From Silurus meridionalis (lineage: Eukaryota; Chordata; Actinopteri; Siluriformes; Siluridae), in NCBI RefSeq assembly GCF_014805685.1, contig NC_060896.1, positions 16,341,889 to 16,405,888 on the forward strand: a stretch of 64,000 bases of DNA, given 5' to 3'. A program made the position numbers and the translations under genes. The notes below the pieces were generated by a model, which saw only the letters and a program-made list of their open reading frames with translations, was not told where the DNA came from and did not search any database. Positions 11,283 to 21,754 of this stretch are shown here, piece by piece; the first letter of the stretch is position 1; every line of letters begins with the position of its first letter.

Positions 11283-12118
11283 ACCTCACACCAGTACAGG
11301 TCTACTTTATCCCCTAACATGTTTCCCTAATTTTCCTCTGAATCACCTACGGCATGTCCTTCAATCTTAACCATGGCCACTTTGGCAGGGAGTTGAACAG
11401 CTTTTAAAAGGTCGTCTATGAGATTAAAATGTGCTATGGGCTTTCCATCAGCTGTTTTAAAGTCTCTTTGCTTCCATGTTCTGGCAAAATCATGCACAAC
11501 ACTTAGAATCAGTGTATATAGTACCTACTTTACCTTCAGACAACTGACATGCTCTTGTAAGTGCCACCAACTCTGCAGCTATGTGCAGATGTGTATGCTA
11601 ATGATTTAGCTTTAACTATTACATCAGGTAATCTTACAACCGCATATCCACATAAATACACACCATCAGAAGGTTTTGAACATGAACCATCTACATATAA
11701 GCAATCCCCCTCTTCCAGGGCCGTATCTAAAAGATCGGGCCTACAAAAGGTCTCTTATTCAATGTGTTTAAGGCAATCATGTGCGTCATCAATATCGTCA
11801 GTTTCAAGTCAATATCGTCTAGCAGATCACGCAGAGCTACTACAGATAAATGGCATAGTAGTTAAGTTTTTCGTTGCCAAGAGTGTGGTTTCATAACCAG
11901 ATCTACGTTGTGCTGTCATATGTTTTGTGTTGAGGTTGTGTAAAATAGCTGTTAGCTGATGTGAGGTGTACAGTATCAAAGGATGTGACAGCAACGTTTT
12001 CTTAGCATCCCGGACCATCAGAGCCGCAGCAGCCACTGCACGCAAGCACGAGGGCAACCCTTGTGCTATGTTGTCTAAAGATTTGAAAAGATACGCAACA
12101 GGGCAATATCTGTCTTAA
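11283..12118 (-). pseudogene. pol: Inverted pol fragment of the retrovirus A family
   Basis: Reverse-complement relative of the RT-connection/RNase H part of retrovirus A (about 7880-8660). The minus strand reads the same SCLRAVAAAALMVRDA segment and the MTAQRRSGYETTLLAT segment, and ends in the GHAVGDSEE region. Near 11930 it keeps about a dozen bases that retrovirus A has lost just before MTAQ, so it is a separate copy and not a recent inversion of the same one. Internal stops and frameshifts are present. Confidence 0.85.
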
Positions 12119-12240
12119 CACTAAAAGCTTTATTAGTCCATCTTTTAACAGTCCTTAGTACAGGTTTAGCTGATTTCAGTTTTTGCCTGTAGGTTGGTAT
12201 GAGATGAACTAGACAGTGATCAGAGCCTCCCAAAGCTGCT
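12119..12240 (-). mobile_element. LINE endonuclease fragment
   Basis: The minus strand encodes a short endonuclease end of Rex1-like style: a SDHCLVHLIPTY segment followed by a lysine-rich KPVLRTVKRW segment. Only about 40 residues remain. Confidence 0.5.
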
Positions 12241-12541
12241 CATGTTACTGCCCAAACAGTTAACACAAGTTATACCTTAAAGGCTTAAGTCTAGGTATGT
12301 TAATGTATCTCTGTTTTAATGCTGTCTTTTCTTTCCTGTTTGATATCAAAATTGCCTGCTCTCTATTCCTCAAATAAAGGTGCACGTTAGATGATCATGA
12401 AGTGTACTGTACTGTTTTAATACACTTTGGATAAAACTTTAGAAGTTCTCCAAACAAAGCATAAACAGGTACTCCCCACAAACGCAAGAACAAAGGACAT
12501 TTCTCCCTCCGAAAGTTCATGCCTGGCACTGGCCATTCCAC
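12241..12541. other. No gene recognised
   Basis: Unassigned sequence between LINE debris and the left end of hAT-like copy 1. Confidence 0.4.
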
Positions 12542-12694
12542 CAGGGGCGTAGCCATCATTTCAAAAATGGGGGGGATGAAATGTCCAGTGTTACCTGTTT
12601 GTTTTTTTCAGTTAACCCTTGTGTAATTGACAGGTTTTATTTTTTATCTTTTTTTTGCTTTATATGCTTTATGAATATATGATTATAAAACGAA

Positions 12695-12758
<64 letters not shown>

Positions 12759-13410
12759 AATACAACAGTTTGCCACTGGGACAGTACCCTTAAAAGAACA
12801 TCTTTGTACCTTATTTACCCCAAAAATGTATAGTTGTACATTAAGGTACACATTGGTACTCTAAGGTAGTAATGTGTACCTTTTTTGAGTAGAAAGTACA
12901 AAGATGTACTTATAATGTTACTAAGAGTATATTGTTTACATATTTCAAATTGTATTTTGTGTATGCACAGTACATGGCACACAGTAATGGATACTTGCAC
13001 ATTCAAATAATACTTCATTTTGTTCTATTCTACAGTCCATGTTTCAGGAATGAAATTGAAAGAAAATATGTATTGAACTCAACTGACAAACATGTCAAGA
13101 CCCTATATCAATTACACAACGAGATGAAATAAACATTTAGTGTCACTTCTTTTAAGCTTCCTGGCTGGTTTGTTTAAAAGTAGTAGCTTTTTACACAGTG
13201 TTAAAGCTAACATATATCTCAATATATAAAGCTACTTAAAACCGGCAAAAGTGTTTCTGCGACGTTCCTTCCCATCTAACAGCTAAGCAATCATTTCCCT
13301 ATTTATATTGTCAATTTTGTCACTGTGGATGTGACACACAGCAACACTGTTTAGACGGGACTGTGTCAAACCAATAATTTGTATCCTAAATTGTTTAACA
13401 CTTAAGTATG
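12542..13410 (+). mobile_element. hAT-like element copy 1, left part
   Basis: Begins CAGGGGCGTAGCCATC, the same terminus as copy 2 (17555). It is collinear with copies 2 and 3 through the GAAA repeat, the gtacc-rich section and, with copy 3, to the acttaagtatgg point near 13406, where the copies diverge. No matching right terminus (ctacgcccctg) was found before 17554, so either the right end is lost or a longer interior follows. Confidence 0.75.
12692..12760. repeat. GAAA microsatellite
   Basis: About 17 tandem GAAA units inside hAT-like copy 1; the orthologous site is short in copy 2 (17701-17717) and long in copy 3 (28229-28323). Confidence 0.95.
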
Positions 13411-14038
13411 GCCCAGGTAAAAATGAAATATACTTAAGTTGTAATTTTTTGGATGCGCTTATTATATTTTTATTATACTATACTAAGTGCATATTAAATG
13501 TGTTATTTTGTAACTTCAAGTATATTAAATGATAATTAAGCTATGATTAAGATTAATTTAAAGGTAATTGCAATATAATTTAATATACTTAGTTGTGTTA
13601 AAATGGAACAACTTTATGTACATTTAGTGTAATTTAAGTGTACTTCTTTAAATTATATTTATAAAATACTTTAATCCTATACTTTAAGTACATATATTTT
13701 AAGCTTCAAATTAATGTTTCCAGTATATTTACATCATAACTAGGATTGTATTAGCAGAATAGATTTGATAAATCATTCAGAATTATATTTTTTTTAATTG
13801 TATAAAATAAATACAGTGCAATATACACCTTTAGTACAAAAAAACATTCAATTTTATCAAATGCACACAGTCTTAAAAAACTCAAAAACTTTAATTTACT
13901 AATACTACTAATTTAGTAATCTTCTGCACAAACAGCTAAAATGTACTAAAAAACTAAGTGCAGAAGCAAAGTGCATTTTCAAAAAACAAGCAAATAAAAA
14001 CACAAAAAAACAAAAACAGTGGTAGAACGGACACTATT
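13411..14038. other. AT-rich stretch, no gene recognised
   Basis: Strongly AT-rich, with many acttaagtat-like words, often seen inside fish DNA transposons. No coding signal noted. Confidence 0.4.
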
Positions 14039-15690
14039 TAAAACAAACAAAAAATCAACCATATCCTCTCGGTGCAGGCCTCATTGTTACATTTTCTGTG
14101 AATGAGGGCTCTCACCTCAGACAGTGTGGTACTTGGAAATTCTTTTATTACAGTGTCTGTGAAAAGATAAAAATAAACTTTTTAAATAAAAAAGCAAAGT
14201 TTACCACTGTTATTTTTTTTTTACTTTGTATTGCAATAAAATATCAAGTAATGATATTTCTCTGAATTTTCTCATTTTTCAAGACGATAAAGTGAAATGT
14301 TCTACATTGCACACATTTTTAATACTTAAATCTAACATAAAATATTCATGTAAATATAGAATAGGCGTTTATATATAATTTTTTTCTTTAAAAATAGCAA
14401 AAACATTAAGTCTTGGTGAGCCATTATGAGGTCTACACAACATTTCACAGTATGACAACAAAGCTGATAAACTGTGCTTAAGTACAAGTACCCAGCCCAC
14501 AATTACTTTATAATAATGTACAATAATTTTAAATGTTAAATTACTTTACATGTAAGAAGATCAAAGTAATTAAAATAAAGGGGAAGTTTTATGTTTGAAG
14601 ACCACATTTCCCTGTGAGTGTGCATCTGACTAAAAATTATTTTTCAAAAAGTAATGTAAGCAGGTCTTGGGTAAAAAGAGAAACTCATGATTCATTGAGT
14701 CTTTTGAACATCCTCTTTGGGACGGCAACATCAGAATCAGCGACGGAAACCTGAGTAGAACAAGAAACAATCAAGACTGTTATGAAATACAGAATGAGAC
14801 AGCTAAAATAAATTATTGCAACTATTACATTTTGATAATAATTACCAATTCTGGGGATGCAGGAAGACATAGCTCTCCAGAACTCCAGGCCTCTAAGACA
14901 TTTTTAAGAGATGCTACAATCCAAGGAAGCTCTACAAGAAACAAATTATTAAGTTAATGTAATTTAATTTAAAAATATTTATTTTCTTCAGCACCGTTTT
15001 TTAAATAAAGTTCAGTAGCAATTATTTTACATGGATAATTTTGGTTTGTTTTTTATCCAGTATCCGAAACTATCGGTGCTAAATCGGCTATCCGGAAGTA
15101 TGATCCAACCTAGCGATCGGTATCCATAAAATCCACTGTTGGCCGACCTTTAGTTATTAACATAATTATTTGTTAAATTAACCTTTTTAGGTTACCAGTT
15201 TCTTTGTGCATTTACATGAGGCCTCATATCAGCTTCAGCTAAATATTTTTGTCTCCATCACGAAAGTCAAAATTACATTTGGAAGGAATGCTTACAGTGA
15301 CCAATGACTTACTCCATGTAAGCGTAGGCAAGTGAACAATCTAAAAAAAATGTAAACCTATGCTTTAACTAACGAACAACAGCAATTTAATTTAAAACAT
15401 TACTTACAATTAAACATAACTCACAGGTTGGATTAACAATACAAAAGCTAGAATGAGTGGCAGAATAATTTTGTAATCAAAATAAGAGAATAATTTTGTA
15501 ATCAAAATAAGAGAATAATTTTGTAACACAAAAAAACAAACAAAAACAACTTACCTTTCAAAGCTTTGACAACATCATCATCAAGCACTACATGAGTTTT
15601 CCGGGGAGATGCCCCCTGCAGCAGGCTGTTCTCAAAATTCTGTTCTTCTATCTTTATCTTCTTGTTCACCATCACTATCCAGCAGTGTAT
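14039..15690 (-). pseudogene. Decayed multi-exon gene, BEN-domain-like
   Basis: Four minus-strand segments look like exons with good splice signals. Segment 1 (about 15690-15556) reads a DSDGEQEDKD acidic stretch and KTHVVLDDDVVKALK and ends at a GTAAGT donor. Segment 2 (14931-14846) has a tttcttgtag acceptor and reads ELPWIVASLKNVLEAW, ending at GTAATT. Segment 3 (14750-14685) follows ctactcag and reads VAVPKRMFKRLNES, then a stop. Segment 4 (about 14156-14039) follows ttttcacag and reads EFPSTTLSEVRALIHRKCNN. Phases between 1, 2 and 3 agree. Segment 1 has a one-base shift, the 3-4 junction lacks a proper donor, and an expected middle part is missing. The BEN assignment rests on remembered motif style and is an inference; the function is unknown. 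Confidence 0.45.
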
Positions 15691-15732
15691 GTTACATTGG
15701 ATAAAAGGTTAGAATACCGTTAATTACAAAAT

Positions 15733-15762
15733 TACAGTGCATCTGGAAAGTATTCACAGTAA
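15733..15762. repeat. Tc1-type terminal repeat fragment
   Basis: acagtgcatctggaaagtat and the following bases match the ends of the Tc1 element at 53533-55003. Only one end is present. Confidence 0.55.
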
Positions 15763-16183
15763 GCCTGTAACGATTCATCGAGTAATTTGATTTATTTCAA
15801 AATATGGAATTTCGTAATTGAACTGTCTACTTCGACTCTATGGGTCATGCTAAATTTATAATATTTACCTCTTTTGCAAAAACATAGGAAAACCAGATGT
15901 CTATCAAAACATGATATGCAAACAGCAAATATCAGGGTGACAAGCCAAAAGCCTGAATTTAAAGAGGTCATATGATGCAATTTTGTGTTCGAACAAATCC
16001 CAACCCACTGGATCACTAGACAATCAGAGCACACTGCACTTTTTGAGGAGAGGGGCTTTGTAGAAATCAATGTGTTTGAGAAACACAGATCATACAGAGC
16101 TACAATAATGAGCAGTATGTGTAAAATAAAGATTTTTGAACATTAAGGCATGTTCAAAAATCTTATATATAATATATATTTGG
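15763..16183. other. No gene recognised
   Basis: Unassigned sequence between a Tc1 end fragment and the BED-finger hAT fragment. Confidence 0.4.
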
Positions 16184-16960
16184 GGTGGCACGGTTCACAA
16201 AACCCACAGTTCGGTTCGTATCACGGTTTTAGGGTCACGGTTTTCAGTTCTGTATGGTTCTTGTTATTTTTTATTTTTATCTTCAACACTCCAGAAATCT
16301 CCTTCAGCATTTGCTATATAGCTTATTAGCGTAATTATACACAATTTATTTATTATCCACAATTTAGACTTTAAGCACATTACTGGGACCTTCTCTGAGT
16401 AAAAGCTAGGTGAGATTTTGATACAGCAAGAGAGAAGACATTGATGATGACATGCTTTTCGTTAATTTGGCAAAAAAAAAAAAAAAAAGTGTCGGCGAGA
16501 GGGAATATTAAACCGCGGCTCGAGTACATTTATCAGCTGACGAAATCCTTCACACTCATTCACGCTGCACGGTTGCATATCTTTTGCTATAAACATCCCC
16601 AATGCTTTAGTTATGGCTATTGTCCTGTCCGACTTCTCACTGAGAGGTTGCTTAAATGCTGCGGACAGTAGAAGTTGTTTCTCTCTCCTGTTTGTGCTTA
16701 TCGACACATTGGCGTGATGTCTTCTCAAATAAACTGTCATATTAGAAGTGTTGCCATTAGCATATTGAATGCATATTGCACAATGCTTGCACACAGTCGC
16801 AGTTCTATCTACTGTTTTATTTCCGTTGTCATCGTAAGTAACATGAAATCCAAAATGTTCCCACACTGAACGACTTGAACGACGCGGGCACATCCGCCAA
16901 CTCCGGGCAGCCTTCATTATCTTCTCCACTTGCCATTTCTGCAGCACTCCTTACTCAACT
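16184..16960 (-). pseudogene. hAT transposase N-terminus with BED zinc finger
   Basis: Minus-strand reading from about 16947 to 16500. It has a BED-type finger: VWEHFGFHV aromatic start, CKHC pair, then LRRHH histidines. The following stretch (ITKALGMFIAKDMQPCSV, then NVLEPRFNIPSRRH) is the segment that links finger and DDE core in ZBED/hAT transposases; the same linker is seen in the hAT at 37259-38864. The frame runs into an A-tract near 16473 and the catalytic core is absent, so this is a deletion remnant. The left edge (ggggtggcacggttcac near 16185) resembles a hAT family terminus; the right end was not found. Confidence 0.7.
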
Positions 16961-17389
16961 TTTACTGTCTATATGTATTTTCACGAGAAACTGTCTACAT
17001 TGCGCACACCTATTACACATAATAATGATCCTTGCTAATAGCATCATATGACATGCTGAGAGAATAACTATTTTTTAAGTTTGCATCTGCTTACCATCTA
17101 CAAGCATTAATTATCTAGCAGTACCTGTCATTGGAGTACCACACAAAATTGAAATATACATCTTGTTTGAAAAATCAAAGTATTATCTGTTGCTTCCCAT
17201 GAAACATTTTGTACAGATTTCATCATTAGACCAAGATCTTTTGCTTTCCACCCACCCTTTACTTATATACAAGGAGACTTGCTGATCTGAGTCAGGCATT
17301 TAAAACCATTTTTAAAACATTTCTACTTGCATAGCTGCTACAGTACTTGTTTTCTAATGATTATATACTGAGACATTAATGGTACATTC
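16961..17389. other. No gene recognised
   Basis: AT-rich; could be flank of the BED-finger hAT fragment or decayed pol of retrovirus B. No motif identified. Confidence 0.35.
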
Positions 17390-17554
17390 GTTTGTTCTGT
17401 TTGTTGTTTGCTATGCGTCTTCCAGTTCTGGATCACAAGTAGAATCATAGATCATAGTACAATGATATTCAGACTTAGGTAATCTAGCTTCAGGTAGCTG
17501 TGCTTCAATATATTTAGCCCATTTATTTACAATGCTCTGTACATCAACTCACAC
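17390..17554 (-). pseudogene. Retrovirus B coding piece after protease
   Basis: About 50 codons on the minus strand, directly continuous with the protease once the hAT-like element at 17555-19022 is removed. It reads VQSIVNKWAKYIEAQLPEA, then LPKSEYHCTMIYD. Its position is between protease and reverse transcriptase. I do not recognise a domain with certainty; the HCTM segment is an HxTx pattern of the kind found in 2H phosphoesterases, but only one such motif is visible. Confidence 0.5.
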
Positions 17555-19022
17555 CAGGGGCGTAGCCATCATTTCAAAAGTGAGGGGGACGAAATGTCTA
17601 GTGTTACCTGTTTTTTTTTTTAGTTAACCCTTGCGTGGTTTTATTTTTAATCATAATTTATTTGCTTTATATGCTTTATGACTATATATAATTATAAAAC
17701 AGAAAGAAAGAAAGAAATACAACAGTTTGCCATTGGGACAGTACCTTTAAAAGGACATCTTTGTTCCTTATTTACCCCAAACATTTATAGTTGTACATTA
17801 AGGTACACATTGGTACTCTAAGGTAGTAATGTGTACCTTTTTGAGTATAAAGTACAAATATGTCCTCATAATGGTACTAAGAGTATATTGTTTACATATT
17901 TCAAATTGTATTTTGTGTATGCACAGTACATGGCACACAGTAATGGATACTTGCACATTCAAATAAAATTTCATTTTGTTCTATTCTACAGTCCATGTTT
18001 CAGGAATGAAACAAGTAATTCAAAACAAACTACTGAAAGAAAATATGTATTGAACTCAACTGACAAACATGTCAAGACCCGATATCAATTATACAATGTG
18101 ATGAAATAAACATTTAGTGTCACTTCTTTTAAGCTTCCTGGCTGGTTTGTTTAAAAGTAGTAGCTTTGTACACAGTGTTAAAGCTAACATATATCTCAAT
18201 ATATAAAGCTACTTAAAACTGCCAAAACGTAAAATTAGTGCAATAACGAAAGAGCACGCCATAAAATAAAGATCGTTCCTATCAGCATACTGTAACGTTT
18301 CCCGTCATCTACCCTCATTCACCGGACTACTTTACCCATCATCCTTTGCACCCCATCATCCACCATGTTTGTTTCCCGTCTTCACCTGTCTGATCACCCG
18401 GATTTATAATCATCAGCACTGTCTTCACTCATTGTCGATTATCGTCTTTACTACGTTGTATGTATGTATGGATTTACCTGCTCCCTATTATTAAAATGAC
18501 ATCTTTAATGGTACTATTTGTCGTCCTCGTCTCTCCGTGTACATAACGTGACACACAGAGTTAAACATGCTGTAAAATCTCAGTTCAACATTATCTTTAT
18601 TCTTATTTAAATGGTTTTGATAACACACTTGTTAAAACAAAAGATGTTATAAAATAGTTTAAGAAAAATACACAGAAAAAAGTGAACGTTTGTCCAAGCA
18701 GCTTTTTTTCCTTATAAACCTTAAAACTTGCTAATTATTCAACAAGAGCAACAGGCAGAGTTACTAAACATTGTGCAACACAATTCGGATACCATATGCC
18801 AACTTACACTGCTTGACTTTTTTGTAAAAAAGGAGTGAAGCGGTTTTTTTTGCCGCTTTGAGCTCATCGCAACCGAATGTTTGCTCCATTAAAACCTCAA
18901 CATGTCGCAAACACACACTCACCACTAAAATGAAATGAAAATGAAGTGAGGGGACGAATTTACTTTTTATAAAAAGTGCGGGGGACATGTCCCCTGCGTC
19001 CCCTGTGTAATCTACGCCCCTG
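17555..19022 (+). mobile_element. hAT-like element copy 2, complete
   Basis: Termini CAGGGGCGTAG and CTACGCCCCTG form an 11-bp perfect inverted repeat. The 8-bp flanks actcacac (17547-17554) and actcccac (19023-19030) differ at one base, which fits the 8-bp target duplication of hAT transposons. It lies inside retrovirus B between protease and the next coding piece. It has no recognisable transposase, so it is non-autonomous. Confidence 0.88.
18291..18552 (+). repeat. LTR-like insert inside hAT-like copy 2
   Basis: Starts TGTAACG, ends GTGACA, and has an attaaa signal near its 3' part. The same insert is at the same place in copy 3 (29558-29826), so it was present before the copies spread. 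No flanking duplication was found, so 'solo LTR' is inference. Confidence 0.5.
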
Positions 19023-19303
19023 ACTCCCACAGTAACTGTCCCAACAATACACGTTTTTACACCTTTATCTACATACAACCCATCAAGAGAACACATCTGT
19101 AACCGTAATTTACAAAAAGCATCTCTCCCTATTAAATCAATAGGATTGTTTTTAGATACCAGAATGGACAATACAACTGTTCTATTTTTAGTTTTGAGAC
19201 GCACTGAGCTGTCATTGGAATTGGAGTTTTTCCCAAGAATAACACTGTCTTTACGAACTTTCAAGGAAGCGGGAGGTGTTTTGCATAATTTGGACTTATA
19301 CAT
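19023..19303 (-). pseudogene. pro: Retrovirus B protease, partial
   Basis: Minus-strand reading includes a VVLSILVSKNNPIDLIGRDA segment; the LIGRD turn is the C-terminal hallmark of retroviral aspartic proteases (LLGRD in retrovirus A). It continues into KTCIVGTVTVGV, where the hAT-like element interrupts. The DTGA-containing front part should lie around 19310-19430 but is degraded; the DNA there encodes TLVNTGATS-like residues in a shifted frame. Confidence 0.65.
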
Positions 19304-19987
19304 TTTGAAGTTGCTCCAGTGTTGACTAACGTGTATACAATTTTTCCCTCTACATCAACCTCCAACATAGATTCTTGTTCAGCCCTAGTTGTTAAAAGTG
19401 GAAGTTGACCCTCCCCTCTAGAACTCTCTGGGTACCCTTAATACCCATGACTGGGCCCACCTCAAGGATTTACTGGTCCCTGAGGTTGAACTGGGACCTG
19501 AGACAGTTTTGTATAGCACTGCTGCCAACCCCTCCAACCCCAGTAGGCTGTTGCCATGGATTGGTGGGGCAATTGCGTTGAGTATATCCAGGCTGATAAC
19601 AACCCCAGCACACCCCGAAAGGGCCATAAAAGGGTCTGCCTCTCCCTCTCCCTCCATGTGGGGGTCTGTTTCACCTGTTTACACTTGGCTGGTTTGCATA
19701 TACATTGATGACTGGTACTGACTGTGATGGATTTGCTGGAGAAGTTGCTAACAGTATAGCTGGTAACCCAGGCACTAAGGTTACTGGTGTTGATGCCACT
19801 GCTGGCTGCAGTGCACTCACAGGAGCCATGACTGATGATTGCTCTGTCTCCTCTTTGTCTCTGACAGGAGCTTGAACCTTTTTCTTGTTTTTGTTAGAAA
19901 GTTCTTACAGCTGCAACTTTGCCAACTTTCTCTGTATCTCACTTTCCTGGCTTTTCAGTTTTATTTCATTATTTCTGTAATGTTCCA

Positions 19988-20229
19988 AGGTTCCCTGGTG
20001 TTCTAGTGGTTAGGATGCGACGCTCTCACCGCTGTGGCCCGGGTTCGATCCCTGGTCAGGGAACCAACCCCAGCCATTAGGGTTGCACAAGCCTTAGTGC
20101 TGGTCCCAAGCCCGGATAAATGGGGAGGGTTGCGTTAGGAAGGGCATCCAGCGTAAAAACATGTGCCAAATCAAACATGTGGATGGTCCGCTGTGGCGAC
20201 CCCGAAAGGGAGAAGCTGAAAGAAAGTTT
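19988..20229 (+). mobile_element. tRNA-Glu-derived SINE with RTE-like tail, copy 1
   Basis: The head (19992-20063) matches a tRNA-Glu almost throughout, with A box (tagtggttagga) and B box (ggttcgatccc). The tail (gctgtggcgaccccgaaagg then gagaagctgaaagaaa) matches the 3' end of the RTE LINEs here (50373-50410). A 17-bp target duplication, atttctgtaatgttcca, flanks it at 19971-19987 and 20230-20246. It interrupts gag of retrovirus B. Confidence 0.95.
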
Positions 20230-21171
20230 ATTTCTGTAATGTTCCACTGCATGAGCCACATGATCATTGGATCTCCTTCTGTTTCCTGCTTCCATCTCTA
20301 CAGTTGTCTTTTTGCACATATGTGAATGGATTCTCATTCTACCCCAGTTGTTCACCTTTTAACACTTTAGGATCAACTCTGGAGGTAAACAGTGTCTTTA
20401 GAGCTTGCCACATAGCTGGATGGCTGGGAACAAAGCCTATACCATCCTGTCACTGTCATTGAGCATCTCTGCCATCTTTGAAGCACCCACGATCTTTACC
20501 AGGAGTGCCTTTATACCATCCAATGTCAGAAGCTTTCCCGTGATTTCTTCTTCAAAGACCCTGCTCCAGCCCCCTCATGGATACCAGGAAGTCAACTGAT
20601 CAGCCTATCCAGATCCTGGGATGCCCATAGAACATATTGTCCTCTTGCCACCTTAATTAATATTGTAAACAGTCCCTGTGTTGTTATGTGTGGTTCTAAG
20701 TACCAGCTAATTCTTAACGTTCCTCCCTCTTCTCTAGACCAGTATTATTGAATCTAACTGCTTTCCTGCTCCTGTAAAAAACAAATATCCTTCTAAAATC
20801 TGCTTTCTCTTTCTATTGCTCTATAGCCCTATTTGGACGGGATTAAAACCACAAAGTACCTCAGTGAAACAGAAATTTCTCTAACGACCCCCTGTAAAAC
20901 TAGTCCCGTCCGGAAAGGGCTTAAGAGTATCTTTCATCTCCTCTGATACCTCTCTCACACTTCTCACCAATTCCTTTTTCTCCTCCTCCTGATGTTCACT
21001 TAATACTTCTGACTGTGACTCTTCCTCACAATAACCTCTATCCTTTACTTTCTGTAACCTACCCTTAACCTCCCGATAGCAATCCAACTTAGTTTTGTCT
21101 TTCTCTCTCTCCTTATCTATGGGTGTGCTGCTGTACTGTCTATGCTGTACTGCTTCTGTCTCTTTAGTCAA

Positions 21172-21706
21172 GTCAAGTGGCTTTTATTGTCATTTTTACT
21201 ATACACAGTGGTACACAGTACACAGTAAAAACGAAACAACGTTCCTCCGAAACAATGGTGCTACACTAAACAACAAACCAACATAAAGTGCATCGAGTGC
21301 AGCCTGGTGCAAACAGTGCAAACAAAAGAACAGTACAGACAGACAGAGTGCAGACAGACAACACAAGACAAGACAAAAGACAAAAACCAAGTATAGCGCC
21401 GACTAGTAAACCTACTGTATACTTAAATATACAGTACTGTGTGAGGAGAAATGTAAAAACTATACCCAGGAGAAAGTACAACAGAACAGAGCAATGTAGT
21501 GCAAAAAAACAGCAGCAAGGAGGTGCAAAGACAGCATGTAAACATTTTACTGTAGTATAAAAGGTGCAAAAACAGCATGTAAACATTTTACTGAATACAA
21601 GGTGCAGTATGAATAATAATAAATATATAAATGGTGGTGGAGTGGATCGAGATGAGTGATGATTGTGTTTAGTCCAGGTTGTACAGTTCAGTAACAGTAA
21701 CACACA

Positions 21707-21754
<48 letters not shown>

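Noticed and set aside
12655..12864. Lys-Glu-Arg rich frames over GAAA repeats, also at 28208-28427
   Set aside because: Products of the microsatellite; the sequence is transposon interior.
19992..20063. A tRNA-Glu gene
   Set aside because: It folds and reads like tRNA-Glu, but it is the head of a SINE bounded by a 17-bp duplication, and a second copy with the same non-tRNA body occurs at 53607-53827.
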